Part shown: positions 21,247-33,110 of the stretch, in pieces
How the letters are laid out: each line of letters starts with the position of its first letter
Position numbering within the stretch: the first letter of the stretch is position 1
DNA from: Monocercomonoides exilis
Lineage: Eukaryota; Preaxostyla; Oxymonadida; Polymastigidae
Length of the DNA stretch: 64,000 bases
Assembly: GCA_001643675.2 (NCBI GenBank)
Contig: LSRY02000022.1
Location: 186,001-250,000 of the forward strand
Direction of reading: 5' to 3'
The notes under the pieces: generated by a model
Databases searched by the model: none
The model's input: only the letters and a program-made list of their open reading frames with translations
What the model was told of the DNA's origin: nothing
Program-made: the position numbers and the translations under genes

Positions 21247-24200
21247 ATGACAAGGAATCTGATGGCAGTATTTTTTCTGGTTATGATGTTAAGTGTGCTC
21301 GCGAAAGACATCGAAGCAAAAAATATTGTTCCGATTGGGCAAGCGGTGAACGTTCAGAATGCATTATTGGATCATATCGGATGCATTGAAACAAGCATCT
21401 CCATTATCAACACCTCCTTGTGTGTGAGCCATCTCAACATCGTCCCTCTCAATGGTTGTCCACTCCTCACTGCCCAACACCACTCAGCTGCCTCCATTCT
21501 CTCTTCCACGTGCCAAGCCCAACCAGCAACAAAATCTCCACTTTTCCTTTTCTCCCATGCATCTCTCACCCTCACAAACTTCTCCCTCACCACCCCTCAA
21601 CCTGCCATCTTCTCCTTCCCCCTCTTCTCCACCCCAAACAATCTCCTCCCACATGCCCACTCCCCAATCCCTGCCTCCTTCTCCATCTCCCACTCCTCAT
21701 TCTCCTCATTCATCTCCCTCACCCAGCCCTTCCTTTTTTCTCCTTCTTCTATCTCTTCCCCTTCCCCTTCCCCATCTCCATCACTTTCCTCTTCTATTTC
21801 CTCTTCCACTTCCCCTTCCCCTCTCCATATCCATCACCAATCCCATCCCCACCTCCAAATCCATCTCAATCTCCATCTCTCAAACACCCTCTTCTCCAAC
21901 ATCTCCTCTCCTCAATCCCATCCATCTCTTCCATCTCTTCCTTCAAACTCACTCAATTCATTCTCCTCAACGTCCAACACCAACACCAATACAATACCCT
22001 CTTTCTCCCTTCACTCATCCCTCTCCATCCACTCAACCATCTTCCTCCACACACACAACCCCATCGATGGAGCCATCCTCCCCAACCTCAACAGTCCATC
22101 CACTTCTCTCTCTGCCTTCAATACCTCTTTCCTTCACCAAACACGCTCTTCACAAAATGCTCCTGTTGAACATATTGGAAATGAAACTCACAGAGAGAAT
22201 TTAACTCGATTGTCCTTTACTGCATTGAATAGCTTCCTCTTTGAGTGGTGCGAATGGAATGATTCATATGGAGGAAGAGATTATGGTGGTGCACTTTCTG
22301 TTGTTTGCACAAATGCAAATCTCACAATCGCTTCTTGTTCATTCAACAACTGTTCAACAAGTGATCATGGAGGAGCGTTATATTGTTCGAATTTATTAAA
22401 TATCAACATTGCAAAATCAAATTTCACAAGTTGTTCAGCGTTGCATGGAGGAGCAATATGCATAGCTGGTTCTCAAACAAATTCTGTTTATGCATTTTCT
22501 GATAGCATGGTGGGAAATTGTTCAATAACAAATTGGTGTGGAACTGGATGGTTCTTTTATATCAGTGATTTTTCTTCAAACGGACAATTCTTGTTCACCA
22601 AATGCAAGTGCATTTCAAATTCTGGTGGTGATGCATCTGGTTCTATCTCATTCAATAATCCTCCAAGCAACAAACCAAGTCAGTTTTTGGTTGATGATTG
22701 CCAGTTTATAAACAATAAACTGATTGATTCAACAAATTATGGAGGTGCTGCAATGTTTTTCAGAGAAACATATTCCTGGATGAATGGAATAAAATTCATC
22801 ACTTTTTGTTTCTTCGACGGCAACACTGCCAAAAATGGCAGAGGAAACGATGTGTTCTTCAGTGGCAATGCAATCACCCAATCCCCATTTGAGAATTGTG
22901 GATCAACAACCCCAACAAAAAGAGTGTGGAATGCAGGAACAGCTGACAACGCTGTGTACAATGGATGGCTACCCCTCGTTGCCCAGAATAAAATCGTTGC
23001 CAGCAATGGAACTGATGCTGATGCCTGTGGCAGACCCCAACAGACCCCATGTGCCACCATCGAGTATGCCCTCACTGGCTTCATTTCCCTCCTCCACGAC
23101 GCCTCCCTCACACTCCTCACCTCAATATTTGTTCCAACTCAAACACTCACTTTCAGCGCGGTTGACACTAAAATCACAGGAAATGGCACAACTGCCACCA
23201 CCATCGCCTCCAGTGGCATTCCCCAACCATCAAACTCACATTCACAGTCATCACAATCAACATCATCAAATTCATCATTTTCATCATTTTCATCTGCATC
23301 TTCTTCACCAGATCCATCTGCCTCGTCTGCCCTCTTCCAACAGACCCAGGGCTCCCTCACAGTCTCTGCCCTTGCCATCGCCCACAACTCCTCAAATGAA
23401 ATCACCCCCATCCTCTTCCACCTCTCCCAAAACTCCCCTTCCCTCAACCTCAACACAACCACCATCACCGGAACAACCTCCATAACAATAAAAACTCCCC
23501 TCTTCTTCCTCACTGCTGGCTCCCTCGCGCTCAACCACACAGCAATCACCAGTCTCCTCCTCAACAGCCAAAGCATCTTCCACCTCACCTCCCTCACAGC
23601 TCCCCTCACCCTCAACTCCTCCAATATCACCGATATCACCTCCACAGCCACTCCCGCCAGCTGTGTCCTCTCCTCTGCCACCTCCCCTGCCCTCTCCCTC
23701 TCCCTCGCCAACTGCACCATCACCAACATCAACTCAGAACAGTTGAGCCAACAGACTGCCACCAATGGCGGGTGCATCTCATTCGCCTCATCTGCCCCAA
23801 CCAACTCCTTTTCAGTGAGGAACACAACCTTCTCCAGCTGCTCTGTGAGCGAAGATACAAGTTCTGGAGGAAGAGGCGGTGCTCTCATGATCGAGTACAA
23901 GGATGATTCACAAGTGTCAACCACAATCTTTTCCATCACCAATATTGTGTTTTCAGCAAACAAGGCCAGTATTGGAAGAGATATTTATTTTGTGTGTGAA
24001 TCACTTTTCGCTTCTGTGAAGGAACCCTTGTTCGCCTTCATGAGAAGCATCACTCAGAAAGACAACTCGATTGTTGGGCATGATAGAACAGAAGCATTCG
24101 GAGATTGGGATGTCAATTTATTCATATTTCTCAATGGATATAAAGCCGATTCTATTTATGTGGATGGAACATCTGGAGTTGAGGAGGTGTATTGTGGGTT

Positions 24201-27200
24201 GGAGAAAGCGCCATGTTTGAATGTGAATTATGGGATGGAGCGTTTGAAGAAAACTCTGAATGTTAAAGAGGAGATTGTTTTGTGCTCAAAATCGTCTTTA
24301 ACAGGATATGTGGATGTTGGTGGAGTGCGTATAAAGGCTAAAACTGAGACAATTGTCGAAATTGAATGCCAAAGGGAAGTGAGTGGATCTGAGGAATGTG
24401 TTCTGAAATCAGCATCTCTGACAGAAATGCAGTTCATTGGGATTATTATTCCATCAAGTTTCAGCAGAAATATTTCAGCAGTGATCGAATCAAGCACTCA
24501 AAATGGGGAGTTGCACATGAAGAATTGCGCGATGAGTGTGATTGGAGGGAAGGGAAGCACAATTGGATATTTCTTGATCAAATCGGCAGGAAAGATGGTT
24601 GAACTGGATTCTGTCACGATTTCAGATGTGAAATCAACAGTTTCATTGTTTTCAATTTCGCTTTCCTCAACAAATATGAATGGGCAGGACTACAAGATGA
24701 ACCTGTTGAATTGCACACTGGAAAGTCTGGAGATTGATAGCACAGCAGCAGTTGAGGGAAAGGCAGCAGTATTTGGAGGGAATATGGATGTTGGGATGAT
24801 GATGAATGGAAGCAAGATAGAAGGGGCATTGTCAGAAAAGAGTGAAGAAGGAGGAGCACTGAAGATAGTGTTAAGAGAAGGAGGATTTATGGCACTTGAA
24901 GAGAGCTCATTTACTGGATGTGTTTGTGAGAATATGAGTGGGGAAGGAAAAGGAGGAGGAATATATCTGGATTGCAGTTCAAATGAAGGAGGATTTCAGC
25001 TCTCATCGATATCGTTTTTTGGATGCTCAGCAACAGTTGGGAAGAACATGTTTGTGAAGAGTGGGAATCTGGTGAGCAGTGTGAAGACAGAGCGTTTTTC
25101 ATTTGATTGCACAAATTTCGAGGATGATGAGAATGCATTTGTTGGAGAAGATGAGATTTATGGAGAAATGGATCTTCGGGTGTTTCTTGTTTCTTTGAAG
25201 TGGGTGGTTGTGTCTGTATCGACTGGTGGGCATGACACTTTGGGGTGTGGAAATGAAAAATTCCCATGTGAATCGATGAAAAGTGGAATTGACCACATTG
25301 ACAGAAGTGGAACAGTTGGAGAACGGAGAGTGAAAGTGAAAGACGAAGGAAAAATTGAGTATATTTATTCCTTTACAGATGCTCTTGTGATCGATGGAGA
25401 AGCCGTTAAACATAAGACTGTTCATTTTAATGAGAGAATCAATGGAGATTCTGCATCATCATCGTCATCTGTTATTTCATCAATTAAGACACTCAGCTTT
25501 TTAGCTTTGAAATTGCAGATTCCAAGTCAATTTACACCAAGGATGAATTCATTGATCTCATCAAGCGAACATCTTCAACTCGAAAACTGTTTATTTGACA
25601 TCCAATCAACAACGGCCATTCAATACTCGTTGATAACCACAACCACTGGAAGTTGCACACTGAAAGGATGCAGTTTAAAAGGAACTTCATTTGTCAAATC
25701 GCCATTGGTGATGGCTTCTTCTGTTTTGATTGAAAACAGCAACTTTTCAAACGTTATGAACACTGGAAGCGGTGAAGGAGGTGTTGCAAGAGTAACATTG
25801 AAAGGGAATGAAAAACTGGAGATCAAATCAACAAATGCATCATCTTGCTCACTTTCATCGGGCAATGGAAAAGGAGGGTTTCTGTATTTAGATTGCCAAA
25901 ATTGTTTGATTGAAAAACCATTTGTTTTTGATGTGGGTATCACTTTTGAGAACAATGCAGTCATGGGAAAGAATGTGTTCATTTTGGGAAAGGATTTTAA
26001 TTATTCTGTGACAAATGAGTCATTCAAGTTTGATTACTCATCAATGATAAATGATGGAAATGTGTTTGTGGGAAGTGATGATTTTCATCAAGAAAAGGAT
26101 TTATTCATATTCCTCGTTACATACAGCTCATTTGAGATATTTATCTCATCGAATGGATTTGATGTGGCGCGTTGTGGAAGCGAGGAAGAGCCATGCTTCA
26201 CGATGTGGAAAGGGATGATGAACATGAAAAGAGAGATTGGAAAGAAAACAATTCAGATTGAAGGATCAACTGATATTCGAGATTCATTCAGCATGTCCAA
26301 TTATCAGATCAAAAAGGCTTCATCAATGGGAGAAGAAAATTTGAAAGCGATATTAAATTTTGAAAAGGTTGTTGGAAATCAATTGGAATATTTCATGGTG
26401 AATGATATTCATCTTGAATTGACAAATATCCAACTTCAACTGTCAACTGGATTTGACAATTCAGCCAAAACAATTATTTCAAACAAAGAAGGAACTTTGG
26501 TGATAAGTGAATGTTCATTCCGTTCAGAGGCTGGAATGAACAATGGATTTGATTGTGTATTTGTGGATGTGATTGGAGGAAGTGTGAAAGTGAATGATTT
26601 TTCGATTGAATTGTGCAATATTGGAAACAGCATGTTTGTCATTCATGATGCTGGAATTACTTGCCAATTGGTGAATGTTCGAGTGAAATCGTTGAATGAA
26701 AGTGGAGGATGTATTTTATTGATCAAAGAAACAAAAACATCGATTAAGAAAAATGAAGAAAAATTTGTTATTATTGAGATTGATAATTCATCATTTTCAG
26801 GAGTGAAGAGAAGTGACAATGGAGCAAGCATTTTGGAGTCAAAGAGTGAGAAAAGCATTTGTTTTGTTGTGAATGAGAGCAACATCACAGAAGACAAAGC
26901 AGAAATGAGTGAAAAAGGAGGGGCAATATTCTTCACATTGGGTGCATCTGGATCAATGAAGATGATTGACTCAACAATCAGCCATTGCAGCTGCAGTTCC
27001 AGTTCAGGGAGAGGAGGAGGGGTGTATCTGGCAACAAAGGAAAGAGGAGAATTGGATTTCACATTTACGGGAATGAAATTCAGTTCAAATACAGCAAAAG
27101 TGGGGAATGATATTTTCATTGAATGTTATAACATCACATCCCAGATCAATGAAAGACAATTTCTGTTTGATCTTCGAGAAGGATATTACACTCGCAACAA

Positions 27201-29811
27201 TGCAATATATGGAATTGATAGCTGTGATTATCCAATCGATACGGATCTGATTGTATTTGTGACGATCCATCAGAGTGACACAATCATTGTTTGCAGCGTG
27301 AATGGATCGAATGAGAAGCAATGTGGAACAAACGCACTTCCATGTTATTCAATTGAGCATGGACTAATACATCTGACTTCAGATTTCATGAGCCAAATGA
27401 TTGTTGTTGAAGAGAGTGTGATTGGGGAAGAGATTGATCTAAAGGAAATGAGCCTGAGTTCGAAGAGCAGAGAAAATTGCGAAGTTGAAGTGAAATCAGA
27501 TATTGAAATAACAAAGGAATCATTGGTGATAACAACGGGAACAGTCTCATTGCTGAGAGTGAACTTTGTGTTTGATTCGAATTTCATCTCTTCGCATGAA
27601 ACACTGATATCATTAGAGGGAGGGATTCTCGAAATTATGAATTGTTCATTCACCTCAAAACAATCGTCTGGAGAAGGAAATATAGAATTAGCAAACATTC
27701 CATTTCACATTATGGACATGGAAAAAGGAGAATTACAACTTGACGGATGCACAATATCAAATCTAATTCTTCAAGAATCTGCATTATATCTTTCATCACC
27801 ACTTCCATCAGTGATTTATTTATTAACGATTTGTAATTCAACAATAGAAACTTCTCTGATAGATATTAATGAATGTGAACAATTAACAATTAAGGATTTC
27901 AACATAGAAAATATCACAGTTGAAGGAAATGAAGAATCATTGATATATTGCCTGTCAATGAAAAAGACAATGCAATTGACAAATTGCACAATAGGTGGAG
28001 TCAATTCAAACAAAGCAAAAGGGAAATTAATGAAATTGGAGGATTGCACAAATGTGAAATTGGACAGTTGTGCTTTTGATGGGAGTTCAAAGGAAAGAAA
28101 TGAACAATATTTGAATGAAGGAGAAGAGATGTGCAGATGGAATGGATCCGTTGTGGATGTTGTGAAGAGTTCAGTGATGATGAAAGACACAACATTATCG
28201 AATTCACAAGAATGTGGAGTTACGATGAGTGAAGGAAGCGTTAGAATTGAAGCAGGGAATTTCTCAAATAACAATCCATCAATTGAAGGATATCCATCAT
28301 TGAGAAGAAACATCATCTGTTCAGATTCAGGAACATTGAATGTGATGAGTTTGAAAGGGGGAGATGGATTGGAAAGAAATACATCACTTTGGATGCTGAA
28401 TGATGGGTGCAGTTTTGAAGGGATTGTTTCTGAGAGGGATTCATCATTTTTCATTCCTGTACTGGAGAGTGTGGAAGCAAAAGAAACAACAGATAGAATG
28501 AAATTGATATTCAAAGGATTGCTTCTTTTTCCATGCAATCTGTCATTCTCAGTTGTGAAGAAGAAGGGAGAAGAGAAAGAGATTGAAAATTTTGAGTTTG
28601 ATTCAAATGGATTCTTATCGGAAAGAGAAGTTGAGGGAAGTGTTGCAAAAGATCTCATCAGCAGTTGTGGAGATGAAATAGAAGTGAATGTGTGTATTTT
28701 GTTTGGGGATGTAGAATCTCCATCATCAACAAATTCATTCGTTCTGAAGAACAAAAGTGAGACTGAACCAAAGGGGGATGAAATAATGTCAAAAGGAGAG
28801 GAACAAATTGAATGGAGTTTGTTTGCGTTTATTGGGTGCATTGTTGTTCTGGTGATTTTTGTTGGCTTGTTTGTGGTGGTGGTTGTGCTTCTGCGAAAGA
28901 AACTGAGAGAATCAGAAAAGAGGGTTGAGAAAGAGAGATTGGAAAACGAAGAGATAATGGGGAAGATAGAGAGGAGAAGAAGGGAAAACAATGGAGGGGG
29001 TTTTGAGATGAGTGAGATGCCATCCACACTGCTGGAAGGGATGACAAGCCAGATTCCACTTCTCATTGACAACGATGAAGAAGATCTTCCAGAGCCTCTT
29101 TCAATGAGCAATGATGAAATTCCGAGTGAAAATGATCTTCCAGATTTGGAATCTCCATTGTCATTTTCTGAGGGCGCTTCTGTTTGTGGAGCTTCACAAT
29201 CACATTCATTCAATGTGATATCAGCGAAGAAGCCATTTCGAGAGAAAGAGAAAAAAAACATCAAAACATTGTACTCAACAATTCATTCAGTTCAGGGTAA
29301 TTTCACACTGGGAACAAGAGCAATGGATGTTGTTGATGGGAAGGAAGTGGTGTTGGCAGTGGCAGAGCTGTTTGAGCATTTGATTTCTGTTGGAGAAGAA
29401 AGGGTTGAGATGATGGGGAAACAATTGTGCCCATATTCAATCTTTGTTGAGGAAGGAAACAATGAAATATATGTTTTGACAGAAGAATTGGAAGATGAAA
29501 AGGAGAAGGAAGAAATGAAGCGATGGAGTGCACCTGAAGCTGGAGAAGAGGATATAGAAAAAACAGTTGTTTTCACACTTGGACTGATTCTGCATGAGAT
29601 GACAACCGGGGAAGTGCCATTGAGCGAGTGTGAGGCAGAAGAAGCTCAGGAGATGATGAGGGATGGTGTGCGACCGCTGACAGAAGGAATCGAAGGAGAA
29701 GAGTTGATTGAACTGATGGAGAAGATGTGGGGAGACGAGCCGAATGACAGACCCAAATTGGCAGAAGTAATTCGATTGTTGATGGAAATGATGGAGAGTG
29801 ATGGAGAGTGA
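21247..29811 (+). CDS. Giant transmembrane receptor: beta-helix ectodomain plus cytoplasmic pseudokinase
   Basis: Single uninterrupted frame of 2,854 residues. The ATG at 21247 is chosen because it is followed by a clean signal peptide (MAVFFLVMMLSVLA, cleavage near AKDIEA). Upstream ATG 21142 would put about 35 extra residues before it. A Ser/Pro/His-rich region (about residues 70-300) leads into parallel beta-helix repeats with GGA and FTSCS/FNNCS turns, as in chlamydial PMPs. Five modules each open with a CG....PC block near residues 600, 985, 1335, 1645 and 2030. One membrane helix (about 2526-2548, FAFIGCIVVLVIFVGLFVVV) is followed by basic RKK and an acidic linker. The tail (about 2675-2850) matches a kinase C-lobe: RWSAPEA, FTLGLILHEMTTGEVPL and NDRP. 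The ATP-site Lys, HRD and DFG motifs are not visible, so it is probably a pseudokinase. Likely role is surface adhesion or sensing; the ligand is unknown. Confidence 0.85.
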   Translation: MTRNLMAVFFLVMMLSVLAKDIEAKNIVPIGQAVNVQNALLDHIGCIETSISIINTSLCVSHLNIVPLNGCPLLTAQHHSAASILSSTCQAQPATKSPLFLFSHASLTLTNFSLTTPQPAIFSFPLFSTPNNLLPHAHSPIPASFSISHSSFSSFISLTQPFLFSPSSISSPSPSPSPSLSSSISSSTSPSPLHIHHQSHPHLQIHLNLHLSNTLFSNISSPQSHPSLPSLPSNSLNSFSSTSNTNTNTIPSFSLHSSLSIHSTIFLHTHNPIDGAILPNLNSPSTSLSAFNTSFLHQTRSSQNAPVEHIGNETHRENLTRLSFTALNSFLFEWCEWNDSYGGRDYGGALSVVCTNANLTIASCSFNNCSTSDHGGALYCSNLLNINIAKSNFTSCSALHGGAICIAGSQTNSVYAFSDSMVGNCSITNWCGTGWFFYISDFSSNGQFLFTKCKCISNSGGDASGSISFNNPPSNKPSQFLVDDCQFINNKLIDSTNYGGAAMFFRETYSWMNGIKFITFCFFDGNTAKNGRGNDVFFSGNAITQSPFENCGSTTPTKRVWNAGTADNAVYNGWLPLVAQNKIVASNGTDADACGRPQQTPCATIEYALTGFISLLHDASLTLLTSIFVPTQTLTFSAVDTKITGNGTTATTIASSGIPQPSNSHSQSSQSTSSNSSFSSFSSASSSPDPSASSALFQQTQGSLTVSALAIAHNSSNEITPILFHLSQNSPSLNLNTTTITGTTSITIKTPLFFLTAGSLALNHTAITSLLLNSQSIFHLTSLTAPLTLNSSNITDITSTATPASCVLSSATSPALSLSLANCTITNINSEQLSQQTATNGGCISFASSAPTNSFSVRNTTFSSCSVSEDTSSGGRGGALMIEYKDDSQVSTTIFSITNIVFSANKASIGRDIYFVCESLFASVKEPLFAFMRSITQKDNSIVGHDRTEAFGDWDVNLFIFLNGYKADSIYVDGTSGVEEVYCGLEKAPCLNVNYGMERLKKTLNVKEEIVLCSKSSLTGYVDVGGVRIKAKTETIVEIECQREVSGSEECVLKSASLTEMQFIGIIIPSSFSRNISAVIESSTQNGELHMKNCAMSVIGGKGSTIGYFLIKSAGKMVELDSVTISDVKSTVSLFSISLSSTNMNGQDYKMNLLNCTLESLEIDSTAAVEGKAAVFGGNMDVGMMMNGSKIEGALSEKSEEGGALKIVLREGGFMALEESSFTGCVCENMSGEGKGGGIYLDCSSNEGGFQLSSISFFGCSATVGKNMFVKSGNLVSSVKTERFSFDCTNFEDDENAFVGEDEIYGEMDLRVFLVSLKWVVVSVSTGGHDTLGCGNEKFPCESMKSGIDHIDRSGTVGERRVKVKDEGKIEYIYSFTDALVIDGEAVKHKTVHFNERINGDSASSSSSVISSIKTLSFLALKLQIPSQFTPRMNSLISSSEHLQLENCLFDIQSTTAIQYSLITTTTGSCTLKGCSLKGTSFVKSPLVMASSVLIENSNFSNVMNTGSGEGGVARVTLKGNEKLEIKSTNASSCSLSSGNGKGGFLYLDCQNCLIEKPFVFDVGITFENNAVMGKNVFILGKDFNYSVTNESFKFDYSSMINDGNVFVGSDDFHQEKDLFIFLVTYSSFEIFISSNGFDVARCGSEEEPCFTMWKGMMNMKREIGKKTIQIEGSTDIRDSFSMSNYQIKKASSMGEENLKAILNFEKVVGNQLEYFMVNDIHLELTNIQLQLSTGFDNSAKTIISNKEGTLVISECSFRSEAGMNNGFDCVFVDVIGGSVKVNDFSIELCNIGNSMFVIHDAGITCQLVNVRVKSLNESGGCILLIKETKTSIKKNEEKFVIIEIDNSSFSGVKRSDNGASILESKSEKSICFVVNESNITEDKAEMSEKGGAIFFTLGASGSMKMIDSTISHCSCSSSSGRGGGVYLATKERGELDFTFTGMKFSSNTAKVGNDIFIECYNITSQINERQFLFDLREGYYTRNNAIYGIDSCDYPIDTDLIVFVTIHQSDTIIVCSVNGSNEKQCGTNALPCYSIEHGLIHLTSDFMSQMIVVEESVIGEEIDLKEMSLSSKSRENCEVEVKSDIEITKESLVITTGTVSLLRVNFVFDSNFISSHETLISLEGGILEIMNCSFTSKQSSGEGNIELANIPFHIMDMEKGELQLDGCTISNLILQESALYLSSPLPSVIYLLTICNSTIETSLIDINECEQLTIKDFNIENITVEGNEESLIYCLSMKKTMQLTNCTIGGVNSNKAKGKLMKLEDCTNVKLDSCAFDGSSKERNEQYLNEGEEMCRWNGSVVDVVKSSVMMKDTTLSNSQECGVTMSEGSVRIEAGNFSNNNPSIEGYPSLRRNIICSDSGTLNVMSLKGGDGLERNTSLWMLNDGCSFEGIVSERDSSFFIPVLESVEAKETTDRMKLIFKGLLLFPCNLSFSVVKKKGEEKEIENFEFDSNGFLSEREVEGSVAKDLISSCGDEIEVNVCILFGDVESPSSTNSFVLKNKSETEPKGDEIMSKGEEQIEWSLFAFIGCIVVLVIFVGLFVVVVVLLRKKLRESEKRVEKERLENEEIMGKIERRRRENNGGGFEMSEMPSTLLEGMTSQIPLLIDNDEEDLPEPLSMSNDEIPSENDLPDLESPLSFSEGASVCGASQSHSFNVISAKKPFREKEKKNIKTLYSTIHSVQGNFTLGTRAMDVVDGKEVVLAVAELFEHLISVGEERVEMMGKQLCPYSIFVEEGNNEIYVLTEELEDEKEKEEMKRWSAPEAGEEDIEKTVVFTLGLILHEMTTGEVPLSECEAEEAQEMMRDGVRPLTEGIEGEELIELMEKMWGDEPNDRPKLAEVIRLLMEMMESDGE

Positions 29812-32800
29812 TGGAGAGTGAGAAGGAATGCGAACTCAACAGGCAACAACCAGAAAAGGCAGTGTGCATAAAGATAGCAATTGTTTTCTTGTTCTTCTCT
29901 TTTTATTCACTGAAGTTGTGAATTATATTGTGCTGAGCCAGAAATGTTTTATATCTCATTCATGTGACTTTTTTTATGAAAAGTCGAAACAAAACAAGAA
30001 AGACAAATCACAACAATTTCACATTTGTTTTGTTTTGTTCATTTGAAAATTGGCATTGAAAACAAGTTCAAAAGAACAATTATTGCATGTTGATCCGAAA
30101 GAAAGATCTCCATTTTCAGAAAAGTCAAATTATTATTTGTTGAATGGATTTCAACGTTTCAATCTCTTTTATTCCACTTGAAAATGATGAATTATTGATT
30201 GAACAATCAAAACAACAAAAAGAAAAAGGCGTTATCTTTGTTGGAGATAAACAATGAAAGCACATTCTATTTTGATTAAGCAAAGAACTTTTGAGAGAGA
30301 TGAGAAGAAGAATGAAAAGGAATAATGAAAAAGAGTTTTCGATATCAATTTGTAACATATTTTTTCCTTTTTCATATTTTCAATTATTCATACAACTTGA
30401 TTTCCAAAAGATAGTCTTCAAACAGTGAAAGAGATCAGAATAAGAAATTCATTTGTGTTTCATGAAATTAAGTTTGTGACTCTTGAAAACAAAGATGAAT
30501 TTGTCCAATACAAAACATCAAGATCAAGTGAGAGATTGGAATGCTTTAAAGTGTTCAAAGTCACAGCATCCATTCAGAAAAATCATTAACTCTAATTATT
30601 GTCGTAATTCTATTTCTATTGATATTCAATTTTCTGATTTATACTGATAAAAAAATGTCTTTGGTTTTCAAAATGGATAGGAATTGTTGAAAAAGAGGAA
30701 ACATCCAATGTTCACATTCTTTGACGAAAAAAACTCAAATACTATGGAATGGATAACTTCCATTGAATGTGTTGAAATATATAATATCACTAATGCATTC
30801 AATTCTGAATGATTCAATTGATGGAGTTGAAAGCACAGTTCTGACATTACTGGCGAAAAGAAAAGCAAAAATATCTTTCTAACAATTTAAAAAGCAAAAA
30901 AAAAAAAAAACAACTCTTGCTGATTGAAAAATTGACTTTTAAAGTGAGAGTGGATTCAAACGACAAACAAGATTATTAGTATCTTCAATCTTTTCGATTT
31001 TAGTTATTGTTCTTTTCTATGAATGTATTCTTTTCAAGGAAAGTGAAAAAATGAAGGAGCCATAACTTATCCATGGTTTCAAGATGGAGAAATCCAAAAA
31101 CAATATTCTAAACAAAAATAGAACAAACCAAAAAGTTTGGTCATTAAGCAGTTGGATGTTTCAATAATATGATTCATGAAGTCTTGGAAGTGAATGGCTG
31201 CTGAATTTCTTCTAAAATAAGATCAGTCCTTCTTTGATATTTAATGTGAGCTGATCTTCTTTGTCTGTGACTTCTTTTTTCAATTCCTTTGTTATTCGTC
31301 CTTCAAAAGAAAGAAAAGGAGAAATCAAACAAACTCAAAGACAGTGTAATTCTCCTCTTGTTGCAATATAAAATACATTTGGATGTCACTCTCATTGTTT
31401 TATTCAATGTCCATATGAAAACCTTCTCGAAGACTTGAAAGCATTTCCCATTTCAACTCTGGCCGTTCAATCAAGTTAAAATGGATTGTTGAACAATGAA
31501 ATCTTCATGAAAAATGTCTCTATCATTTTTTCACCTTCATCTGTCAAATGAAAAAACATTGTTGAACTGAAAATTGTAAAACGTTCTCAGTTCATCAATT
31601 CTCATCCTTAGTGTGAGTTCCTTCTTTTTTGGAAAGCTTTCAATAAATTCAACATTGAATTCATCACATTTATCCCTCTTATCACCTTGTTGTTCCACAT
31701 CTCAGCCGAGAAGTATTTTCAATACTCATAACTTTTCTTTCATCTTCCTCATCCTCCGTTTCATGAAAAATACTTGTCAATGTTCTTCCTCTTGCTGTTC
31801 AGTCTGCTTTCACTCCTAAAGTGATAAATAATAACTTTTGAATTAAAAAAAGAACGCTAAATTGCTCATTTGTTCCAGTTTTTCGAAACCTCCAAGGAAC
31901 ATGAAAATATTTATTTTGTTCTCACTATTGTTGTTTATCTCACTTTGAAATTTTGTTAACGAAAAATATGAAATAACAATTCTATTCATAACTTTCACAT
32001 TTTTTTCACTCCAACCCCATCGATACAACTTTTCTTTTGAACTTTTGAATATTTTTATAAATTGTTTGTGTGTAATATTTGAATAGAAAAACACTTAGTG
32101 TTTTCACCAATCATCTTTTTCCAAATTTCTCTTTTGCTTTATTTTCTCTTTTTTCGGAAATTAGATACAATCTATTAAACACCGCATCCCCATTTTTCGC
32201 TCCAGTTTTTCATCCTCTCGATCAACTTCTCATTGATTGAAATTTTCAAATGAAAAGAAATGAATGAGCATTCAATTAACTTTTCTGATACAAAAATCAT
32301 TATCATTTTTATTTTCAAGTCAATGGAAACTGTTTTCACACATAAGAAACTTCACATTTTTGTTTATTGTTTCATTGGATTCAAACCTAATTGTTAGTTA
32401 ACGAAGACTATTTCTTAATTTTTGTCTTCATTTTTGTCTTCAGTCCGAACACTCATTTTATTCGCAACAATAAAATCTGCAAAACGAATAATTGTGTGTC
32501 CAACAAATATAAACTCAAATCGATATACAAAGTCAAAATTAAATAAAATCAACTACGTTTAGAATCACGCTTTTCGATGCATCTTCAATTTTTGCCTATT
32601 TTTCACTTATTCTTCATCACATGCAAACACAGGGTCTCATGTTAACTATCGCATATTAAACTTTAATAAATGAATTTTCATTGAAAAATAGGTTTTTTTG
32701 ATCATATATCTCTCTTTTACGATTTTTCAGAAATTCGTTTTATACAGTCCAAATTATGAACACTAATGTCAAAAATTGTTTTCTCAAAAGAAAAATGTGC

Positions 32801-33110
32801 ATTTGTACCGTGCTTTCAAAAAAATAAAAAAATCGATCCAAAATTAGTTATTTCAAAAATTTATTTTTGACTTTTTCTGTGAAAAGCATCATCGCTTATA
32901 GTCACAATCGGATATTGTCACAAAAAGTTGTGCAAAAACACGAAGTGATTGAATCCGCTTTTGTCAGTACTGATTTGATTTTATTTAGAGCTTGTCCATG
33001 ATGATATGATCTCCTTCTATATCAAGCTGATAGTGGGTGTCTTCTCATGTATTTTTCAATCCCTGGATGTGTTTCGCTTTCAATTCGAATTTCATTTTTT
33101 CATTCAATGT
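29812..33110. other. AT-rich region without a recognised gene
   Basis: 3.3 kb downstream of the receptor gene. Frames are short and biased. A few stretches, such as plus-strand 30.45-30.58 kb (FVTLENKDEFVQYKTSRSS), have coding texture but are closed by stops, so old gene debris is possible. A short A run lies near 30.90 kb. No RNA gene, inverted repeat or transposon protein was seen. Confidence 0.45.

Noticed and set aside
21420-22204. Two plus-strand Pro/Ser/His ORFs of about 250 codons overlapping the receptor
   Set aside because: They are alternative frames of the low-complexity CTCC/CATC-rich stretch that encodes the receptor stalk.
27816-29264. Minus-strand ORF of 482 codons
   Set aside because: It is the antisense shadow of the receptor's 3' half, Ser/Phe-rich by composition, with no domain.
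21247-29811. Use of a non-standard code (TAA/TAG as Gln) as in Streblomastix
   Set aside because: 2,854 consecutive codons, many of them CAA and CAG, contain no TAA or TAG, and the helical-family and transposase genes also end at ordinary stops. The few in-frame TAR codons lie in transposons or one GTPase copy and are better read as mutations.
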